The position numbers and the translations under genes were made by a program. Positions 1 to 10,274 of a stretch of 62,000 bases of DNA are shown one piece after another. Source of the DNA: Prorocentrum cordatum. Its lineage: Eukaryota; Sar; Dinophyceae; Prorocentrales; Prorocentraceae. The notes below the pieces were generated by a model. It did no database searches. It was not told the origin of the DNA and saw only the letters and a list, made by a program, of their open reading frames with translations. Within the stretch, counting starts at the first letter, position 1. Each line of letters starts with the position of its first letter. The stretch covers positions 264,352 to 326,351 of the forward strand of contig CAUYUJ010021137.1 of assembly GCA_963575745.1 (NCBI GenBank), read 5' to 3'.

Positions 1-211
1 ACCCCCCTCTTGCGAGCGAGAAGCCGTGCGCCATTCGGCGCGTAGGCAGTTGAAACCGTGCACTGCCAGGGCAAGAAGGTCAGTGTGCAGCGCGGCCGTC
101 AAGCGCAAACTTTGTTGCAAACTGAAGCAGCGTCCGTTCGTCTGCCATGCAATCCGCCAGGGCAGAGTCGGAGCCCAAACTACTGCTGATCAAATTGTAC
201 ACTTTGCCCAC

Positions 212-845
212 TCATGCCTGGGGCGCCCGGGCGCCCGTCTGACAGAATCCGCCACAGGTTTCGCGCTCCCCGGTTTGAACGTTCGTTTCCGCAACACGCC
301 GTCTTCTCTGCAGCGGCCGATTTGCCCAAACCACAGAAGTTGGTCTTAGCAACTGGTTGCTGTAAGGTCTGGTGCCTGCTTTTTCGAATACAGTTTTGTT
401 CGATACCCTTGATATGTAAGAGTGCTGGATGTTCAAAATACTTCTGGGACACCGTGATTGGAATCCGTCAAGACGTGGCCTTTCTGATTTGTTCAACCAC
501 GCAGAGCTCAGTGAAGACATGACTTTGGACGTGATGAGTGCCCCAAACAATTCCAATTTTCTTGAGATGCGGATCGACGTGTGTTTCCACGCCCTTGCAT
601 ATCTGTGGAACTCGCCCCAAGCTGCCCCAAGCCGGCGGCTGAGTTCTTGCTTCAGTCTCCCAGTGTTGTAAATATGTGCTCCCAAATATTGAATGTGTCC
701 AGCAGGGTCAATGACGTTGCCGCTGGGGTCTCGCAGTACAACATCGCACCTTGTTTGCAAAAGTTGGAATTTGTTTCAGTGTAGTTCCATGCCGACTTCT
801 TTGCCTGCTGCTGCTATCGCATCAAGAGTATTCTGCATAGATATT
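212..845 (-). pseudogene. 5'-truncated LINE reverse transcriptase, C-terminal part
   Basis: Read on the minus strand, this is the post-palm part of a non-LTR retrotransposon RT. Visible family features, in order: GKEVGMELH followed by NKFQLLQ (the lysine-bearing region after the YxDD motif), then IQYLGAHI (the YLG motif), a run with RRLGAAWGEF, WKHTSI and RKLELFGALI (thumb-like region), and a Trp-Leu-Asn/FQ-RC stretch. The palm motifs A-C are absent, because homology stops near 845 where a 14-base duplication (853-866 and 887-900) begins. An in-frame TGA at 776-778 sits where related proteins usually have a tryptophan, and the last ~60 residues drift into other frames. It is therefore a dead, 5'-truncated copy, as is typical after incomplete target-primed reverse transcription. 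Family membership is clear; the exact clade is not. Confidence 0.8.
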
Positions 846-1429
846 TCGTGGCGTGGCCTCGGCACCCGAATACTTCTTCCGCGCGTGTGGCCTCGGCACC
901 TTCTTTCCTGCATGCGTCGGTGTTCCGGCCTGCCCCCCAGCGGCACATGCTTCGGTGGTAAAATCACTCTCTGGTGTGTCCCGCCTCTGCCCTCGCTGTG
1001 CTGGGTCAGCGGGCTGCGAAGCACAACATGTATGCGCGTGTGCGAGCTGCGCCGACCGCCGGCTCCTCTCAGCTCCGCAACCCCCCGGGCTCCTCCCCGT
1101 CGGCGCCGCTGGCGCGCGCTCCCGATCGCGGAGGCGCACGGGCTCTGCCTCCGGTCGCCGCTGGAGCCGGGGGGCGTGAGCACCAGCCCCGCGGGCTCCT
1201 CGGCGGGGCGCGACTCGGCTGCTCGTGAGAGCGGCCCTTCGCTGGAGGGACTCTCTGGTGCGGGCCCACAGGTGGTCCCCGAGGTCTGGCCTGCGCGCGT
1301 GGGATTTGGCCTCCCGCGGCCGCCCCCCGGAAGCCGCGCACCACGTGCGCCACGCACGCCCAGAGGGCTGGTGGGATTGCGTCACCCCTCCAAGAGGCTC
1401 ACCTGTGGCCCAAACCTTGGTGCAATCAG
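846..1429. other. GC-rich spacer, no gene recognised
   Basis: Very GC-rich. Long frames exist on both strands but are Arg/Pro/Ala-rich and carry no recognisable motif. A 14-base direct duplication (853-866, 887-900) lies at the left edge, at the break point of the truncated RT. Confidence 0.5.
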
Positions 1430-1862
1430 TGATTCTGGCCTCCTCGGCGATGCCTTCTGGGGCGTCTTGGGTGCCTCTATGGGGGGCCTCTATGGGGGGT
1501 CTCTTGGGAGCTCTCCTGGGGGCATCTTGGGGGCCTCTTGTGGGCTTCTTGGGGCCTCCTGACTCCTGGGCACCTCTTGGGGCCGTTTTGGGTCACTTGG
1601 GAGCCTCTGAGATCTTGGGGCCATCTTGGAGGAGATCGATCGAAGAAGTGGGGATCCTGGTGCAGGTCCCCCCCCCCCAGGAGGCCTAAATGTGGCCACG
1701 GCCTGCGTAAAATCAATGGTTTTGGCCTTCTCGCCGAGGCCTCTGGGGGCGTCCTGGGGGTCTCTTGGGGGTATCTTGGGGGCATCTTGGGGGTCTCTTT
1801 GGGGCCTCTTGGAGGTTCCTGGGCGCCTCTTGGGGCCGACGTGGTGCCCTGGCTCGATGGGG
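1430..1862 (+). repeat. Phased CTTGG-type repeat block (short)
   Basis: A run of CTTGGGGGCCT-like words every 10 or 11 bases. It is interrupted at 1,633-1,745 by a linker that ends in a conserved stretch around AAATCAATGGTTTTGGCC. The same linker type recurs at 2,180-2,235 and, reversed, at 6,890-6,990. Same family as the 11-15 kb block. Confidence 0.8.
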
Positions 1863-1885
1863 CGATTGTCTTTCTGCTGTTTTGT

Positions 1886-1999
1886 CTTCCCTTCCTCCTC
1901 CTCCTCCTCCTCCTCCTCCTCCTCCTCCTCCTCCTCCTCCTCATCCTCCTCTCCTCCTCCTCCTCCTCCTCCTCCTCCTCCTCCTCCTCCTCCTCTCCG
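1886..1999 (+). repeat. (CTC)n microsatellite
   Basis: Nearly pure CCT/CTC trinucleotide repeats with one small interruption near 1,941. They give poly-Leu/Ser/Pro or, reversed, poly-Glu/Gly/Arg frames that should not be read as protein. Confidence 0.95.
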
Positions 2000-2339
2000 C
2001 CAGGTGGAGGGACCTGACCTAGCGCGCAGCCGTTCAGTGTTTTTCACATGTTTTTCAGCGGCCAGCACGTAGGCATCCTGCTGCTCTGCACCCGGCGCGG
2101 AGCCTCGGGGGCCATCTTGGGGCCATCCTCGTGGAGATCGATCACAGGAGGGTGGCTCCTGAATTTGCCCCGGACGCCAACATGTGGCCAACACCTTAAT
2201 ACAATCAATGATGTTGGCTTTCTCGGCGAGGCCATCTTGGACGCTCCAACTACCCCCACCTTCCCCTTCCAGCTCCAGGGCGTGGGGGCAGTGGGAGGGG
2301 TCACGCTACCCACCCGCCCGCAAGCCGTCTAGCTCACTC
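2000..2339. other. Linker with phased-repeat remnant
   Basis: Contains another linker copy (2,120-2,235, including an ATCGATC block and ACAATCAATGATGTTGGC). It then runs into the mosaic repeat. No gene seen. Confidence 0.5.
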
Positions 2340-3189
2340 TTACCCGCCCTCCCAGCTCATAAGTAACACCCCAGCCTGAGTATGTTCCGCGGACGTCTTT
2401 GGATGGACAGCTACTGGGAACCAAAGCCGACCCCAGGTGCGCGACGATTGGGCGAGGTGTGCCACGCGTGCCAGGGGCGCCACGTGCGCCAGGCACCCCT
2501 GGGGCCCGAGCGTGCCAGGCATGCCTGGTGCGCTGGGTGCGCCGCGTGCTCCGAGTGCGCCAGGCGTGCCGCGCACTCCAGCCGCACCAGGTGCGCCACG
2601 TTCGGGTCACGTGCAGAGTGCGTCAGGTGCGCCTGCGCACGTGACAGCACACATCGGGAAACGTATCGGCCCCCGCCACCCTTGTCGACAACTAATGAAT
2701 GCCCATGGTTGTGTCTGGTGGGCCTGCGCACAGCAGGCCACGCGCCACCAGCCCTGCGGTCCCTGCCAAAAGCAGCTCGACAGTGATCGCGGGGTGGCCG
2801 CGCAGAAGCCAGATTTAGCCGCGAGGTGCATGTTGTATTGTTTCTTGTCATTGCTGGTGTTCCTGCCCACGGCAGGGGATATGCTGGCACCCCCGCCGTC
2901 CCTGTCAGAAACAAAACAAAGTGTTCGCGGGCCTCACGAACCTGACGCAAGACTTTGCCCCAAAGTGCATTTTGCATGTTTGTTTGACAGGGATGGTGGG
3001 GGGGGCCGCAGCGGGTTGGCCGCGCATGCTCCAAATGTGAGGCAGAGTGCTGTTTGTATTGTTCCCAACCATCTTGTGGTGTTGGGTCCTCGTTTTGAAG
3101 AGACGGTCCCCGCGTTCTCCTCCTCTTTCCTTCCTCCTCCTTCCTCCTCCTCCCTCCTCCCCCTCCTTGCCTTTGTTCTCCGCATGTTT
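2340..3189 (+). repeat. Mosaic repeat, copy 1
   Basis: The left half (2,340-2,660) is a module starting near CTCATAAGTAACACC and containing TTTGGATGGACAGCTACTGG, then CG-rich text of GCGCCACG/GCGTGCCAGG words. The same module recurs at 5,575-5,870, at 46,470-46,790, and reversed at about 6,410-6,540. The right half (2,660-3,070) is about three tandem ~132-bp units; each carries the inverted pair GACAGGGATGGTGG and CCGCCGTCCCTGTC. The tail (3,045-3,190) is a leader with TGGTGTTGGGTCCTCG and a CT-rich run that directly precedes the 89-bp satellite. Confidence 0.75.
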
Positions 3190-4056
3190 TTGTTTCGGCA
3201 CACCCCTCACACGCTTCGTGGCCCAATAAGGGGGCCCCGTAGGGAAACCCATCTAGGGTCCCAGTGGCGCAGCCCGCATGGCGGCGCCGCCCCATCTTGG
3301 TACACCCCTCACACGTTTCATGGCCCCATAGGGAGCCCCATCCAAGGTCTCAGTGGCGCAGCCCGCATGGCGGCGCCGCTCCATTTTGGCACATCCCTCA
3401 AACGTTTCGTGGCCCCATAGGGAACCCCATCGAAGGTCCCAGTGGCGCAGCCCGCATGGCGGCGCCGCTCCATTTTGGCACACCCCTCAAACGTTTCGTG
3501 GCCCCGTAGGGAGCCCCATCTAGGGTCTCAGTGGCGCAGCCCGCATGGCGGCGCCGCTCCATTTTGGCACACCCCTCGCACGCTTCGTGGCCCCATAGGG
3601 AGCTCCACCTGAAGTCCCATTGGCGCAGCCCGCATGGCGGCGCCGCCCCATCTTGGTACACCCCTCACACGCTTCATGGCCCCATAGGGAGCCCCATCCA
3701 AGGTCCCAGTGGCGCAGCCCGCATGGCGGCGCCGCTCCATTCTGGCACACCCCTCAAACGTTTCGTGGCCCCATAGGGAACCCCATCGAAGGTCCCAGTG
3801 GCGCAGCCCGCATGGTGGCGCCGCTCCATTTTGGCACACCCCTCATACGTTTCGTGGCCCCATAGGGAACTCCACCTGGGGTCCCAGTGGCGCAGCCCGC
3901 ATGGCGGCGCCGTTCAATTTTGGCACACCCCTCACACTTGTTGTGGCCCCATAGGGAGCTCCATCTAAGGCCCCAGCGGCGCTGCCCGCATGGCGGCGCC
4001 GCCCTATTTTGGCACGCCCCTCACACGTGTCGTGGCCCCTCACACGTTTTGGAAAC
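3190..4056 (+). repeat. 89-bp satellite array
   Basis: About ten head-to-tail units. The anchor GGCGCAGCCCGCATGG recurs every 89 bases (near 3,265, 3,354, 3,443, 3,532 and on to about 3,977). Each unit also carries a TTTCGTGGCCCCATAGGG word. Units differ by a few substitutions. Because 89 is not a multiple of 3, repeated short open frames appear in all frames. A diverged 79-bp relative occupies 56.4-57.7 kb behind the same leader, and a stray fragment lies at 5,331-5,352. Confidence 0.95.
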
Positions 4057-4124
4057 CTTCTCTCCGTCTCGTGGACTCTCGCCCTGGGCCGTCGGCTGTC
4101 CAGCGCGCTGCCCGCTCAGCCGAC

Positions 4125-4408
4125 GTCGCCCAGGCGTGATCCTGGACTGCGGCCGCCACGAGGTGGGGAACGGCAGGAAGGAGGACAACGACTGGCGGCT
4201 GGAGCTCAACGCGCTGCTCTCGCGCGCCGCGCGCCACGAGGACCTCCTGCTCACGCGGGCGCCGCGCATCGAGTTCTTCCCGGCAGGGCCGCCGGAGGGA
4301 TTGCGGAAGCAGCTGGAGTAGTTTGCTACGCGCACGAAGCGGCGCAGGAGGGAGGCGACGGCCCTCGTCAGGGAGCTGGGCTTCACCGAGTTTATCCGCG
4401 AGGCTTGA
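4125..4408 (+). pseudogene. Coding remnant of an unidentified protein, C-terminal end
   Basis: The frame from about 4,125 to a TAG at 4,319-4,321 has G or C at almost every third codon position and a balanced, charged composition (for example VILDCGRHEVG, DWRLELNALLSR and APRIEFFPAG). That is unlike the surrounding repeats. The same frame continues after the TAG with equally biased codons (REATALVRELGFTEFIREA) to a TGA at 4,406-4,408. I read this as the last ~95 codons of a dinoflagellate gene carrying one nonsense mutation. I do not recognise the family. The left end runs into the 89-bp satellite, so the remnant is 5'-truncated. A real gene ending at the TAG is possible but would not explain the codon bias downstream. 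Confidence 0.5.
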
Positions 4409-5121
<713 letters not shown>

Positions 5122-5329
5122 AAGAAAGCTAAGAAACAAACGGGAAGGGAGCGGGCGCGATCCTCGGGGGGAGCGCGCCGACATGGGCGTCGACGCTTAT
5201 GCGCGTGGACTGATTCGCACGCAGACTCATTCACAATCAGACTCACTCGCGCTCAGTCTCTCGCGCACAGACCTATCGTCTTCGCTTGCGTCGCGTGCCC
5301 CGCCGCGCATCTCGGCGCGCCCCCCGCGC

Positions 5330-6365
5330 GGTTCGTGGCCCCATAGGGAGCGCGGGCAAAGGTGATATTCATACTTGCGGTATTCATAACTGCGCGTGGT
5401 TGGGTCCTGCGCCAGGATATCTTTTTGAAAGGGATGGTGGGGGGCGGGTCGTCATGGCGTCCTCGTGGTTCCTGGTTGGACGGCGGTCGCAGCGGGGGAG
5501 GGGGTGTATATTAATCAGGAGCAGTGATCAAGACACCCTCCCCGCCCGCAAGCGGCCTCGCTCACTTCCACCCGCCCTCTTAACGCACAAGTAGCACCCG
5601 AGCTTCAGCATGTTCAGCGAGCGGTCTTCTATGGACGGGCAGCGAGTGGAAACCAAAGCAGACGCCATGCGTGCGACGCTGGGGCGAGGTGCGCCACGCG
5701 TGCCAGGCGCGCCACGCGCACCAGGTGCTCCAGGCACCCCCGAGGCCCAAGCGTGCCAGGCACGGCTGGCGCGTCAGATGCGCCACGGGCTCCACGTCCG
5801 CCATGTGTGCCGCGCGGTCTAGCCGCGCCAGCTGCGCCACGTTCGGGGCACATCGGGGAACATGTCGGCCCCCGCCGCAGGCAATATGCCAGCGCCCCCG
5901 CCGCCCTTCACAAACGCAGTGGGCAGTGATCGTTGGGCGGCCGCGCACGGTCCAGATGTAGCCGCAGAGTCCCACCAACACCCTGGGCGTCGGTGGTTTA
6001 GGGAGTTTCCTCATCCACCCCTCCTTTTTCCCCTTCGGGGAGGGGTTTATCACTGTTCCCTATTAATATACACCCCCTCCCCCAGGCGACTGGGGGCCAA
6101 CCCGAGTCCATGACGACACCCCCCCACCATCCTTTGTAAAAAACAGTACAAAACACATTCTGCCCCCGAATTCGGAGGACGCGCAGCGAACCCAATGCGC
6201 ACCCCCCACCATCCCTGTCAGCAAACAATACAGAATACACTTGGCGGCGGCGGCGGCGGCTGCGGCGGCTGCGGCGGCGGTGGCGGCGGCTGCGGCGGCT
6301 GCGGCGGCGGCGGCGGCGGCAGCGGTGGCGGCAGCGGCTGCGACGGCGGCGGCGGTTTGGCAGCG

Positions 6366-6403
<38 letters not shown>

Positions 6404-6560
6404 ATTGGCCCCCAGTAGGTGCCCATCCAAAAACGACTGCCGAATATGCTGAGGCTCGGGCCAGACTCGGGTGCTACGTATGTGTTGGGGGGGCGGGTGG
6501 GAGTGAACGAGACGGCTTGCGGGCGGGGAGGGGGTCTTGACCCCTCCCCCTACCCCGTCC
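5330..6560. repeat. Mosaic repeat, copy 2, partly folded back
   Basis: Starts with a piece of the 89-bp satellite (5,331-5,352) and the leader word TGGTTGGGTCCTGCGCCAGG. A hairpin module at 5,494-5,543 (GGGGGAGGGGG, an AT-rich loop with TATATTAAT, CCCTCCCC) is followed by the CTTTGGATGG-type module. From about 5,990 onward the same modules appear in reverse: hairpin module at 6,037-6,082, then at about 6,410-6,540 the reverse complement of the 5,560-5,660 text. The locus is therefore a large imperfect inverted repeat. ORFs here are not protein-like. Confidence 0.75.
6241..6404 (+). repeat. (CGG)n/(GGC)n low-complexity tract
   Basis: GGC and TGC triplets over about 160 bases inside the fold-back region. 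One frame reads poly-Ala and the others poly-Gly. Confidence 0.95.
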
Positions 6561-6689
6561 CCTGGACAAGGACAAAGGGGTTTCGCGAGGTGTCGGGACG
6601 TCCAAAACTGCTTCGGCGAGGGAGCAACCATCATTGGTTTTACCATGGTTTTGGCTCCATTTTGGCCTCCTGAACGCGGGGGGCTAATA

Positions 6690-7430
6690 TGACACCCCCC
6701 CTCCTGTGATCGATCTCGCCCAAGATTGCCCAAATATGGCCGCTAAGGCTCTCAAAGGGTGCCCCGAGGGGGCCCCGAGAGGTGGCCAGGAAACCCCAAG
6801 AGGCCCGCAGGATACTTCAGAGGGGCTCCCAAAAGACCCCCGAAAGGCCCCCAAAGACCCCCCAGAGGCACCCACGATGCTCCAAAAGGTTTCGGCGAGA
6901 ATGCCAAATCATTGATTCCACTAAGGTTTTAGCCACATGTTGGCCTCTTGGGGGGGGGGCACTGATTAAGTTGATTCCAAGAGCGCCTGGGAGAGCCCAA
7001 GATGACCTCCAAGATGGCTCAAAATATCCCAAGATGTCTCATAATGGCTCCCACGATGCTCTTAAATGCCCCAAGACCGCTCCAAGACGGCTCCCAGTGG
7101 CCAGAAAACTCTCCCAGGAGGCCCCGGAGAGGCCAGCACCTTAGGAATTTCTTTGTGTTTGGCTTTCTCGCCTTGTCGTTTCCGATGGCCATCCGAGGAC
7201 TCCCGATGGCTCCAAGATGGCCCAAGAGGGCTCCAAGAGAGGCTCCAAAGAACCCCAAGAACGCTCCCAGGGTTCCCAAGAGCGCTTCAAGAGGGCCTCA
7301 ATAGGCGCCCAGGAGGCCCCAACAGGCGCCCAAGAGGCCCCCAAGATGCTCCCAAGAGACCCCCAAGAGGCCCCAAGAAGCTCTCCGAGGCACCCAAGAC
7401 GCTCCAAGAGGCCTCCGATGGGGGACGCTT
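6690..7430 (-). repeat. Phased repeat block in reverse orientation
   Basis: CCAAGAGGCCCC- and CCCAAGATGG-type words every 10-11 bases. This is the reverse complement of the CTTGG words seen elsewhere. Contains a reversed linker (6,890-6,990). It is the only sizeable block in this orientation. Confidence 0.85.
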
Positions 7431-7479
7431 CCTCTGTGTGCTGCCCACTTCCCTGATCGATGCGATTCTTCTGGGCATC

Positions 7480-7970
7480 GTTTCTGGATGTTTTTCCCCC
7501 CCCCCCCCCCCCCCGCGGCCGCGGGCGAAAGCGCACACGGCGAGTCGTAAGACCGTGGCGCGGGCCTACTAACTGACAACAGCATACTAGAGCCGAGCTG
7601 GTGGGGTTACGCGAAGCGTGTAGAATTTGTTGTGCATTGTCTTTTGACAGGGATGGTGGCCTTGCGCGCAGCAGGCAATATGATAGCACCCCCGCCGTCC
7701 TTCTCAAACAACCATGCGAAGTGCTCGTGGAACCCACGAGCATGACCCAAGATTTTGCCCCAGCATGAGTTTTCTACTGTTTTCTGAAAGGGATGGGGGA
7801 GGGTGTTGCCATTGTCTCTGGTTGGCTGCCGGTCGCCTGGGGGAAGGGGTGCTATCTATAGGGAACAGTGATAAACCCTCCCCGGAAGAGGAAGAGGGAA
7901 GACGGAAGAGGACCCCCCCCTAAACCACTCATGCATTCAAGGGCTGGTGGGACTGCCCAAATTTGTGTTA
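7480..7970 (+). repeat. Mosaic repeat, copy 3
   Basis: Begins with a poly-C run (7,496-7,514). One palindromic ~85-base module follows at about 7,633-7,715, with GACAGGGATGGTGG at the left and CCGCCGTCCTTCTC at the right. The spacer has TTTTGCCCCAGCATGAG, then a diverged hairpin module at about 7,839-7,883. No gene seen. Confidence 0.65.
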
Positions 7971-8477
7971 CGGGGGTGCATCATAGACGCCTCGGAGCGC
8001 AAGGGTTGTTGCGGGGGGTGGTGCCCTCCCCAAGCTGGAAAGCTCTAATTGCTTCTGCTGTTGGGGGGGGGTGCAGCTTTTTGTCAATCTTGTTTGTTTA
8101 CGCCTTTGTGCATGGCCAGAGTTGGCTCTACAGCAACGCGGAGTCACGCAGATATGGTCTGCAACCTGTTAATTTCATGTCATTCCGCTCCGACTTAGTT
8201 TGGACAGCGTGAGAGCCGATTGAGAAAGCAATGCGATCGGCCATGGTGCTTTCTGGAAGTATCCGTAGCATTTTGTACGCCTGAGACCCTTGGTGCCAGC
8301 GTGTGTTGTTGCCACGCGTGTTACTGTCGAGCGATCTGCCCGAGGCAGGCTCTGTTCGATCACAACAACCCATCGACCGTGTTGCGATAGCCCTGTTGGG
8401 TTTTGCGGCAGGCCGTGCCCTCGTATTTTCCATCGCAGCTTCTGGATAGCAGTCATCCGCCTGTCGCGCTGACCATA
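7971..8477. other. Unique spacer upstream of the hydrolase-like gene
   Basis: Moderate GC, no repeats of the local families, no motif-bearing frame. It might include 5' gene sequence or introns of the following gene, but no splice sites can be chosen with confidence. Confidence 0.35.
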
Positions 8478-8915
8478 ATGTTTGCAGCGGCCTTGTCAGA
8501 GAAGCCGCCGATCAAAATTGCTGTCATGACGCTGGTCGGAATCTCTGGGCAGGGCACGGACTTCTTGCCACTGGTGAAGCAGCTCGACAAACTCATGGGT
8601 GAGAGATTTGTGCTGGACCCGATCTTCCTTGACTATACGAAGAGCGTAGAGTCTGGGATTGACGCCTTCACTCTGCACGCGATGCAGGTCTTGCACGCGC
8701 GGGTTGATCTGTTCGACCCCCGGGCTCGGTACATCCTGCTCGCGCACTCCGCTGGCGGTGCCGTGCTCTCTCGTCTGCTGGACCTGCTGATGAACGGCGA
8801 GGACCGGGTCTTGGGCCAAGGTCCCCAAGGGCTTGACGACCTCTCCGATCGACTCGTGGTGATCCAGCCAGATAAATCGGGGTACGCCCAAGTCGACAAA
8901 GATACATGCGGATAA
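8478..8915 (+). CDS. Alpha/beta-hydrolase-like protein, incomplete
   Basis: From the ATG at 8,478 to a TAA, 145 codons. Codon use is natural and GC3-biased, unlike the repeat-derived frames nearby. The N-terminal third has a hydrophobic strand followed by GISGQGTDF (IAVMTLVGISGQG), as expected for strand 3 and the oxyanion-hole loop of the fold. HSAGG at 8,745-8,759 follows a hydrophobic strand (YILLA) and is followed by a helix-like AVLSRLLDLL, which matches a nucleophile elbow of the GxSxG type with alanine as the x after Ser. The protein stops soon after the next strand (RLVVIQPDKSGY), before the acid and histidine of a catalytic triad could occur. It is either a gene piece, an exon whose intron boundary I cannot place, or a truncated copy. 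Substrate unknown; broader identity is inferred from fold-like motifs only. Confidence 0.5.
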   Translation: MFAAALSEKPPIKIAVMTLVGISGQGTDFLPLVKQLDKLMGERFVLDPIFLDYTKSVESGIDAFTLHAMQVLHARVDLFDPRARYILLAHSAGGAVLSRLLDLLMNGEDRVLGQGPQGLDDLSDRLVVIQPDKSGYAQVDKDTCG

Positions 8916-9164
8916 ATAGGGCTAACTCGAGAGATGTCCGCTTAAATCTGCAGCAATCGTGGAGGATCCAGCGCGAGTCGAGAGACGGCAGAGGGCGTGA
9001 AGCCCTTAATGCCAAGGGAGCGAATCTGCGATGCTCACAGGACAGCTAGACTCCTACCTCACCAGGCATCCACTGAAACAGTGCGAGGCAACCCACCATG
9101 GCAAGAATTTCACTCGGCCGGCGGCGGTTGTCGCGATGGAGCCGAGTTTGCTGTTCTTCGACGT

Positions 9165-9438
9165 GACCGAGAGGCAATATTCCTCTCGCTTCGCGGAGTG
9201 CACGTCCGGAGCACGTACAGTCACGTCGTCGCGGAGCCTCTTGGGAGCCTCTTGGGGGCCTCCTGGAGGCCTCCTGGGAGTTTCTTTGGGCCTTTTGGGG
9301 ACTTCTTTGGGGCCTCTATCCCCTCCCTCCTTTTCATACTCCCTCCCCATATTTCCTTCCAGCGCCGGCTCTAATCATGGGCGCCGCTGCGACCAACTTC
9401 CACCTGGCTGGCGCTGCGCCGACCGAGAGGCAATATTC
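9165..9438. repeat. 18-base exact direct repeat flanking a phased-repeat insert
   Basis: GACCGAGAGGCAATATTC occurs at 9,165-9,182 and again at 9,421-9,438. Between them lie a short phased-repeat run (9,232-9,345) and unique sequence. The pair could be a target duplication or the trace of a local rearrangement. Confidence 0.8.
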
Positions 9439-9524
9439 AAGTGGCTTGCGCCATTCCGCCGGCCCCCAGAGGAGAATCGACGTCCACGGCTGAGGCCTCC
9501 TTGCCTTTTTGGGAAACGTCTGAG

Positions 9525-9900
9525 GGCCCATGGGAGCATCTGTTGTGCCTCCTGGGGGCCTTTTGAAGTCTCTCGGGGGTCCTCTTTGGGCGGAGGGCTC
9601 GAGATTGAGGTTCGAGTCCCCCTCTTAGGCCCTTCTTGAGGCTTTTTGGGGGCCTTCTTGGACAGTCTTGGGCGCCTCTGGAGCAGTTCTGGAGCTCTCC
9701 TGGGCCGTCCTGGGGCCCCCTTAGGGGCATCTTGGGCCGTCCTAGCTAAACGTGCACGTTTTCGTAAGGAATTCGGGCGATTTGGGCTTCTTGGGGGTCC
9801 TTTCGGGGTTCCTCTTGGAGTTTTTTTCTGGGGACGTCTTGGAGGCTTTTGGGCTGTCTTGAGGCTGTCTTGGTTGTTTTTGATTCTTCCTTGGCGTGTT
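9525..9900 (+). repeat. Phased repeat remnants
   Basis: CCTCTTGGGGGCC-like words at 10-11-base spacing, fading into diverged text after about 9,760. No gene seen. Confidence 0.65.
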
Positions 9901-9971
9901 GGAGCCCAGCGTGAGTAAGCTTAGATGGAATCTTAGTCCTCTGATCGGATGTTAGGCCCCAGGGGATGGGA

Positions 9972-10210
9972 CATCTAGGCCTCCTCGATGGGGTCCGAGT
10001 AGACGGGGTCGGAGGATCGCGCCGTATCGTCGATGCATCGGCGCTGCGGCTCGATGTGGAGCACAATTTTCTCCACGCTGGCGTCGCCAATGCGTCACCG
10101 ATCTCGCCGATGCATCGTCGATGCATCGGCGATGTATCGCCGATGTATCGGCGACGCGGCGCGATCCTCCGACCCCATCTACCCCGACCCCGCTTAGGAG
10201 ACCTCTAGGA
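9972..10210. repeat. Large inverted repeat, MITE-like fold-back element
   Basis: The left arm (about 9,974-10,043) and right arm (about 10,135-10,208) are reverse complements over ~70 bases at roughly 85% identity by eye. The central match CGGAGGATCGCGCC at 10,011-10,024 reappears reversed in the right arm. Arms contain repeated CGATGCATCG-type words, and a ~90-base spacer separates them. Size and structure fit a miniature inverted-repeat element. No transposase and no certain target duplication are visible. Confidence 0.75.
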
Positions 10211-10274
10211 AATGGGGGGGGGACAGCCAATCATCTCACACGCCATTGCACCTCCGGCAAGCGGGGGTCGGCGG

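Noticed and set aside
776-778. Stop-codon reassignment (TGA as Trp) in the first LINE
   Set aside because: The same copy has other frame breaks and is 5'-truncated; simple decay (TGG to TGA) explains it.
9594-9640. tRNA-like T-arm (GGTTCGAGTCC)
   Set aside because: Only the B-box-like word is present. No acceptor, D-arm or anticodon stem fits, and the word lies in phased-repeat text. A tRNA-derived SINE cannot be excluded but is not supported.
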